DNA of 9,402 bases from NCBI GenBank assembly GCA_027622355.1, contig JAQBZT010000094.1, positions 1 through 9,402 on the forward strand, written 5' to 3'. Below are positions 6,379 to 9,402 of this stretch, piece by piece; the first letter of the stretch is position 1, and every line of letters starts with the position of its first letter. Origin of the DNA: a bacterium. GTDB lineage: Bacteria; UBA8248. The notes beneath the pieces are model-generated. The model ran no database searches. It was not told the DNA's origin and saw nothing but the letters and a program-made list of their open reading frames with translations. A program made the translations under genes and the position numbers.

Positions 6379-7554
6379 GTGCGGATTTTACATCTCATCA
6401 CCCGGCTGGACCGCGGCGGCTCGGCGGATAACACTCTGTACAGCTGCATGGGCCAGATTCGCGCAGGACACGAAGTGACGCTGGCGGTGGGACCGGGAAT
6501 CACGGAAGAGAGCCCGCTTTTGGAGGAGGCCGAGGCTTTGGGGGTTCAAACGGTGCGCATTCCCTCGCTCGTCCGCTCCCTCCGCCCGCTGAGCGACCTC
6601 TCGGCCCTTTGGGCCTGCTTCCGCCTCATCCGAAAGGGAGGCTTCGATCTCGTGCACACCCACACCTCGAAGGCCGGCATCCTCGGGCGCCTTGCGGCGC
6701 GGCTGGCAAACGGGTGCGCCGTAGTCCATACCCCCCACGGGCATATCTTCTACGGCTATTTCGGACCCGCCGTCACCCGCCTTTTCATCTGGGCCGAGCG
6801 CCTCGCCGCGCGGTGGACCGACGCCATCATCACCCTCACCCGCCTGGAGGAGGAAGAACATCTCGCCGTCGGCATCGGCCGACCCGAGCTGTTCACCCGC
6901 ATCTTCAGCGGAATCCCCCTGCCGAAAAGCGGCGCGCCCCGCTCGCCGGAGGAGCGCTCCGAGCGCCGCCGGAGCCTGGGGCTTCCCGCGGAGTGTCTGC
7001 TGATCGGCTCCATCGGCCGGCTGGACCCGATCAAGGGGCACGAACATCTGCTCCGCGCCTTCGCCCGGATTCTTCCCCGGCACCCGGAGGCCCGCCTGAT
7101 CCTCGTCGGCGACGGGGAGCTGCGCGCCCACTGCGAAGCCCTGGCCCGTGAACTCGGCATCGCGGAAAACACATTCTTTCCCGGCTGGCAGAATGCGGCG
7201 GTACGCTATCTCGAAGCGATGGACATATTCGTTCTCCCCTCCCTGAACGAGGGGATGAGCCGGGCTGTGGTGGAAGCAATGGCGGCCGGAGTGGCGGTGA
7301 TCGCGAGCCGGGTCGGCGGCGTCCCCGAGCTCATCGAGGAGGAACGGAACGGGCTGCTGGTCCCTCCGGCCGACCCCGTGGCCCTGGCCGGAGCGATGGA
7401 GCGGCTTCTTGCCGACCGCGAGCTGCGCGAGCGCATGGGCTGCGAGGGACTGCGGCAGACCTCCGAATACTCCGTCGAAAAGATGATCGATCGCATCGAA
7501 GCGCTTTATATGAAAATCCGCCCCTCCGCCGCAAAGAAAGGATCGCCTGCATGA
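6379..7554 (+). CDS. Glycosyltransferase family 4 (GT-B fold)
   Basis: 391 aa. The N-terminal acceptor-side domain begins MRILHLITRLDRGG, with the glycine turn at 13-14. It has VHTHTSKAG at 92-100 and HTPHGHIFYGYF at 117-128, a signature common in one bacterial polysaccharide GT4 group. The donor half has GRLDPIKG at 213-220, LILVGDGEL at 240-248 and the EX7E pair E291/E299 (EGMSRAVVE), then SRVGGVPELIEE. It should transfer a sugar from a nucleotide-sugar donor onto a glycan or lipid carrier in the cytoplasm; the specificity is not readable. The start is GTG at 6379 with AAGGAG (6368-6373) 5 nt upstream. It is the first gene of the second operon, and its TGA overlaps the ATG of the next gene (ATGA, 7551-7554), so the two are translationally coupled. 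Confidence 0.93.
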   Translation: MRILHLITRLDRGGSADNTLYSCMGQIRAGHEVTLAVGPGITEESPLLEEAEALGVQTVRIPSLVRSLRPLSDLSALWACFRLIRKGGFDLVHTHTSKAGILGRLAARLANGCAVVHTPHGHIFYGYFGPAVTRLFIWAERLAARWTDAIITLTRLEEEEHLAVGIGRPELFTRIFSGIPLPKSGAPRSPEERSERRRSLGLPAECLLIGSIGRLDPIKGHEHLLRAFARILPRHPEARLILVGDGELRAHCEALARELGIAENTFFPGWQNAAVRYLEAMDIFVLPSLNEGMSRAVVEAMAAGVAVIASRVGGVPELIEEERNGLLVPPADPVALAGAMERLLADRELRERMGCEGLRQTSEYSVEKMIDRIEALYMKIRPSAAKKGSPA

Positions 7555-9068
7555 ACCCCTTACACCGGCGCCTGCTGACGGGGCTTTTCTCGGCCTTGAT
7601 CCTGCTCGCCCTGACGGGCACCGCGATGGCCGGCGCCGCCGGGGGCACCGAACGGAAGCCCTACCGCGGCGTCATCCACGTCCACACCACCTACAGCACC
7701 GGCGAGCTCACGGCGCGGGAGATCGTTCAAAAGGCCAAGGAGGCGGGCATCCAAATCGTCGTTTTCACCGATCACGATCTGGTCCGCGTCTCGTGGGGGC
7801 TCCCCCCTTTCCGCAACCTGATCAGCCGCCAGGTGGACGCGCGGCCGTCCGTCCTGCAGATCGGCGTCGAAAAATACTTCAACGACATCGAGGAGCTGCA
7901 GCGCCAGAATCCGAACATGGTCATCCTCCCGGCCATTGAAACGGCGCCTTTTTACTACTCCACCGGAAATCCGATCCTCGGCGAGCTGACGATCCACGAC
8001 TGGCGGCGCCACCTCCTCCTGCTCGGGCTCGGCCGAAAAGCCGTTCAGGACCTCCCCATCCCCAACAACGGCTGGAGCACCCGCTACTTCTGGAACCTCC
8101 TCCCCGGGACGATCCTTTACCTGATCCCGCTGTTCTTCTCGCTCGTTTTGCTTCTCTTCCGGGGCATCACCCGGTGGGTGGGCCTCGTCATCTTTCTCGT
8201 GGCTCTCATCGGGGCTCTCGATGCCCACCCCTTCAAGTCCAGCCCCTTCAGCCCGCAGGCGGGCCCCCAGGGGGTACGCCCCTACCAGGAGATCATCAAC
8301 TACACCGAGGAAAAGGGCGGCTTCGCCCTCTGGGCCCACCAGGGCTCGCTGCTGACAAACCAGAAGGTCGGCCCCGCCATCATGAAGACGGCGCCCCACT
8401 CGGAGGTGCTCATCAAAACCACCGGGTACTGGGGCTTCGACGCCATCTACGAGGATCGCTTCAAGGCCAGCCATCCCGGCGAGGAATGGGACAAGATCCT
8501 GGTCGGGTTCCTGAACGGCCTGCGCCCCCGCCCCATCTGGGGATACGGCGGGCTCGACTTCCACAGCGAGCAGGAACTCGGCGGGCGGAAACGGCTCGGG
8601 AACATCACCAACGTATTTCTCATGGAGGAAATTTCCGAGGACGCCTTCCTTCGCTCCCTCATCAACGGAAGGTTCTACACTGTTCGCGGCTACACGGACG
8701 CCCGGCTCCAGCTGGAGGAGTTCCGCATCCTCTCGCCCGACGAAAAAACTTCGGAGAGCCTGGGCGGCACCGTTCGATTCAACGGCCCGCCCCGCGTGCG
8801 GTTTGAAATCAACACGCAGAACGGGGCGTCCGTCAAGGTGCGGGCCCGGCTCATCCGCATGGGAGCTGTCGTGCGCATCTTCGAGGGCATGACCCCGCTC
8901 CGGGTCGATTTTTCCGACACCGACGAAATCCCGCAACAGCGGTTCTACTACCGGCTTGATGTCAAGGGCATGCAGCAGATCAAAGTCATCGACGGAGAAC
9001 ACCTGCTCACCAACCCCGTCTTCGTTCGGAGAGTGGACGCGGCTTCAGGCAAAAAGGAAACCCCATGA
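7551..9068 (+). CDS. Exported PHP-fold metallohydrolase (CehA/McbA-like) with an internal membrane hairpin
   Basis: 505 aa. Residues 1-27 look like a signal peptide (RR, a hydrophobic core at 8-22, then a TAMA-GA cleavage-like site). The PHP metal-binding set is complete: H43 and H45 (IHVHTTYSTG), D74-H75-D76 (FTDHD), E130 (PAIETAP), H154 (HLLLLGLG), H263 (WAHQ) and D336/H338 (LDFHSE). Between H154 and H263 lie two hydrophobic spans, about 183-203 and 209-224, joined by the basic loop RGITRW. After the metal centre comes a beta-rich region (385-495) with YYRLDV and NPVFVRR, which resembles the ends of CehA/McbA-family hydrolases. PHP enzymes hydrolyse phosphoesters, esters or amides with a multinuclear metal site; the substrate is unknown. 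The start has AAAGGA (7537-7542) 8 nt upstream. The gene overlaps both neighbours by ATGA. Confidence 0.82.
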   Translation: MNPLHRRLLTGLFSALILLALTGTAMAGAAGGTERKPYRGVIHVHTTYSTGELTAREIVQKAKEAGIQIVVFTDHDLVRVSWGLPPFRNLISRQVDARPSVLQIGVEKYFNDIEELQRQNPNMVILPAIETAPFYYSTGNPILGELTIHDWRRHLLLLGLGRKAVQDLPIPNNGWSTRYFWNLLPGTILYLIPLFFSLVLLLFRGITRWVGLVIFLVALIGALDAHPFKSSPFSPQAGPQGVRPYQEIINYTEEKGGFALWAHQGSLLTNQKVGPAIMKTAPHSEVLIKTTGYWGFDAIYEDRFKASHPGEEWDKILVGFLNGLRPRPIWGYGGLDFHSEQELGGRKRLGNITNVFLMEEISEDAFLRSLINGRFYTVRGYTDARLQLEEFRILSPDEKTSESLGGTVRFNGPPRVRFEINTQNGASVKVRARLIRMGAVVRIFEGMTPLRVDFSDTDEIPQQRFYYRLDVKGMQQIKVIDGEHLLTNPVFVRRVDAASGKKETP

Positions 9069-9402
9069 ACATACTCGCCATCGGGCCCCATCCCGACGAT
9101 CTGGAATACGGATGCGGCGGAACCCTCGCCCGCTACGCCGCCGGCGGCCATCGCGTCAACATGCTTGTCCTGACCCAGGGCGGCGAGGGCGGGGACGCTT
9201 CCATCCGGCGGCGCGAGCAGGAGACGGCGGCGGAAATCCTCGGCATCCAGGAGCTGACCTTCGGAGAATACCCCGACACGCGCATCCCCCTCGATAAGGA
9301 CTTCATCTCCTTTCTCGAAGGCATGATGGAGAAAACGAAGCCAGACATCATCTTCGTGCATCACGGGAACGATACCCATCAGGACCACCGCACCGTCCAC
9401 AC
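9065..9402 (+). CDS. PIG-L family (LmbE-like) zinc deacetylase, 3'-incomplete
   Basis: ATG at 9065 overlaps the stop of the PHP gene (ATGA, 9065-9068), with AAGGA (9054-9058) 6 nt upstream. The frame stays open to the window end, giving 112 complete codons. The zinc-site motif GPHPDDLE (residues 7-14, ligands H9 and D12) and the second motif HQDH (105-108, third ligand H108) are both present, as are GGTLARYAAGGHRV and RRREQETAAEILG, typical of the family. PIG-L enzymes remove N-acetyl groups from amino sugars (N-acetylglucosaminyl conjugates). Given the adjacent GT4 gene, deacetylation of a glycan intermediate or sugar conjugate is likely, but the GT4/PIG-L pairing also occurs in low-molecular-weight thiol pathways such as BshA/BshB. 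The C-terminal portion lies outside the window. Confidence 0.92.
   Translation, partial: MNILAIGPHPDDLEYGCGGTLARYAAGGHRVNMLVLTQGGEGGDASIRRREQETAAEILGIQELTFGEYPDTRIPLDKDFISFLEGMMEKTKPDIIFVHHGNDTHQDHRTVH

Noticed and set aside
7197..7207. Match to the start of the ops/JUMPstart element (GGCGGTA) used by RfaH in polysaccharide operons
   Set aside because: Only the first seven bases agree, and it lies deep inside the GT4 coding region rather than in an operon leader.

Overview
The window is high-GC DNA that reads as part of a surface-polysaccharide (O-antigen, capsule or exopolysaccharide) locus of a Gram-negative-type bacterium. The evidence is a multi-spanning polymerase/ligase of the O-antigen ligase family, two GT4 glycosyltransferases, a protein with two SPOR-like segments, an asparagine-synthetase-like amide synthetase and a PIG-L deacetylase. 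The style recalls deltaproteobacterial or related environmental lineages, but I cannot name a taxon from the sequence alone.

Layout. Positions 2-5287 (+) form a tight run of four genes: a 5'-incomplete SPOR-like protein, a Wzy/WaaL-type membrane protein, a GT4 glycosyltransferase and an AsnB-like amide synthetase. Gaps are 33 bp, 5 bp and then an 8-bp overlap, so they are probably one operon whose promoter lies outside the window. A short-chain dehydrogenase/reductase gene (5284-6048, -) converges on the operon, and the two stop codons interlock in the four bases 5284-5287. A gene-poor stretch of about 330 bp (6049-6378) separates the SDR from the next rightward operon. It holds an AT-rich promoter candidate, several small dyads, an exact 11-bp inverted repeat and a possible 26-codon ORF. 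From 6379 a second rightward operon carries a GT4 glycosyltransferase, a secreted or membrane-anchored PHP-fold (CehA/McbA-like) metallohydrolase and the start of a PIG-L zinc deacetylase that runs off the window. Both junctions in this operon are ATGA stop/start overlaps.

How the genes may work together (inference): the GT4 enzymes build lipid-linked glycan on the cytoplasmic face. The PIG-L enzyme would de-N-acetylate an amino sugar, and the AsnB-like enzyme would form an amide on a sugar acid or other group. The Wzy/WaaL-type protein would polymerise or ligate the glycan at the periplasmic face, where the PHP enzyme also appears to act. The two most unusual items are the AsnB-like enzyme, which has lost the glutaminase nucleophile and several synthetase-pocket residues, and the PHP enzyme, which has a transmembrane hairpin inserted inside its catalytic domain. 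A nine-G tract early in the polymerase/ligase gene is a candidate slippage site. No RNA genes, CRISPR array, insertion sequence or attachment site was seen.
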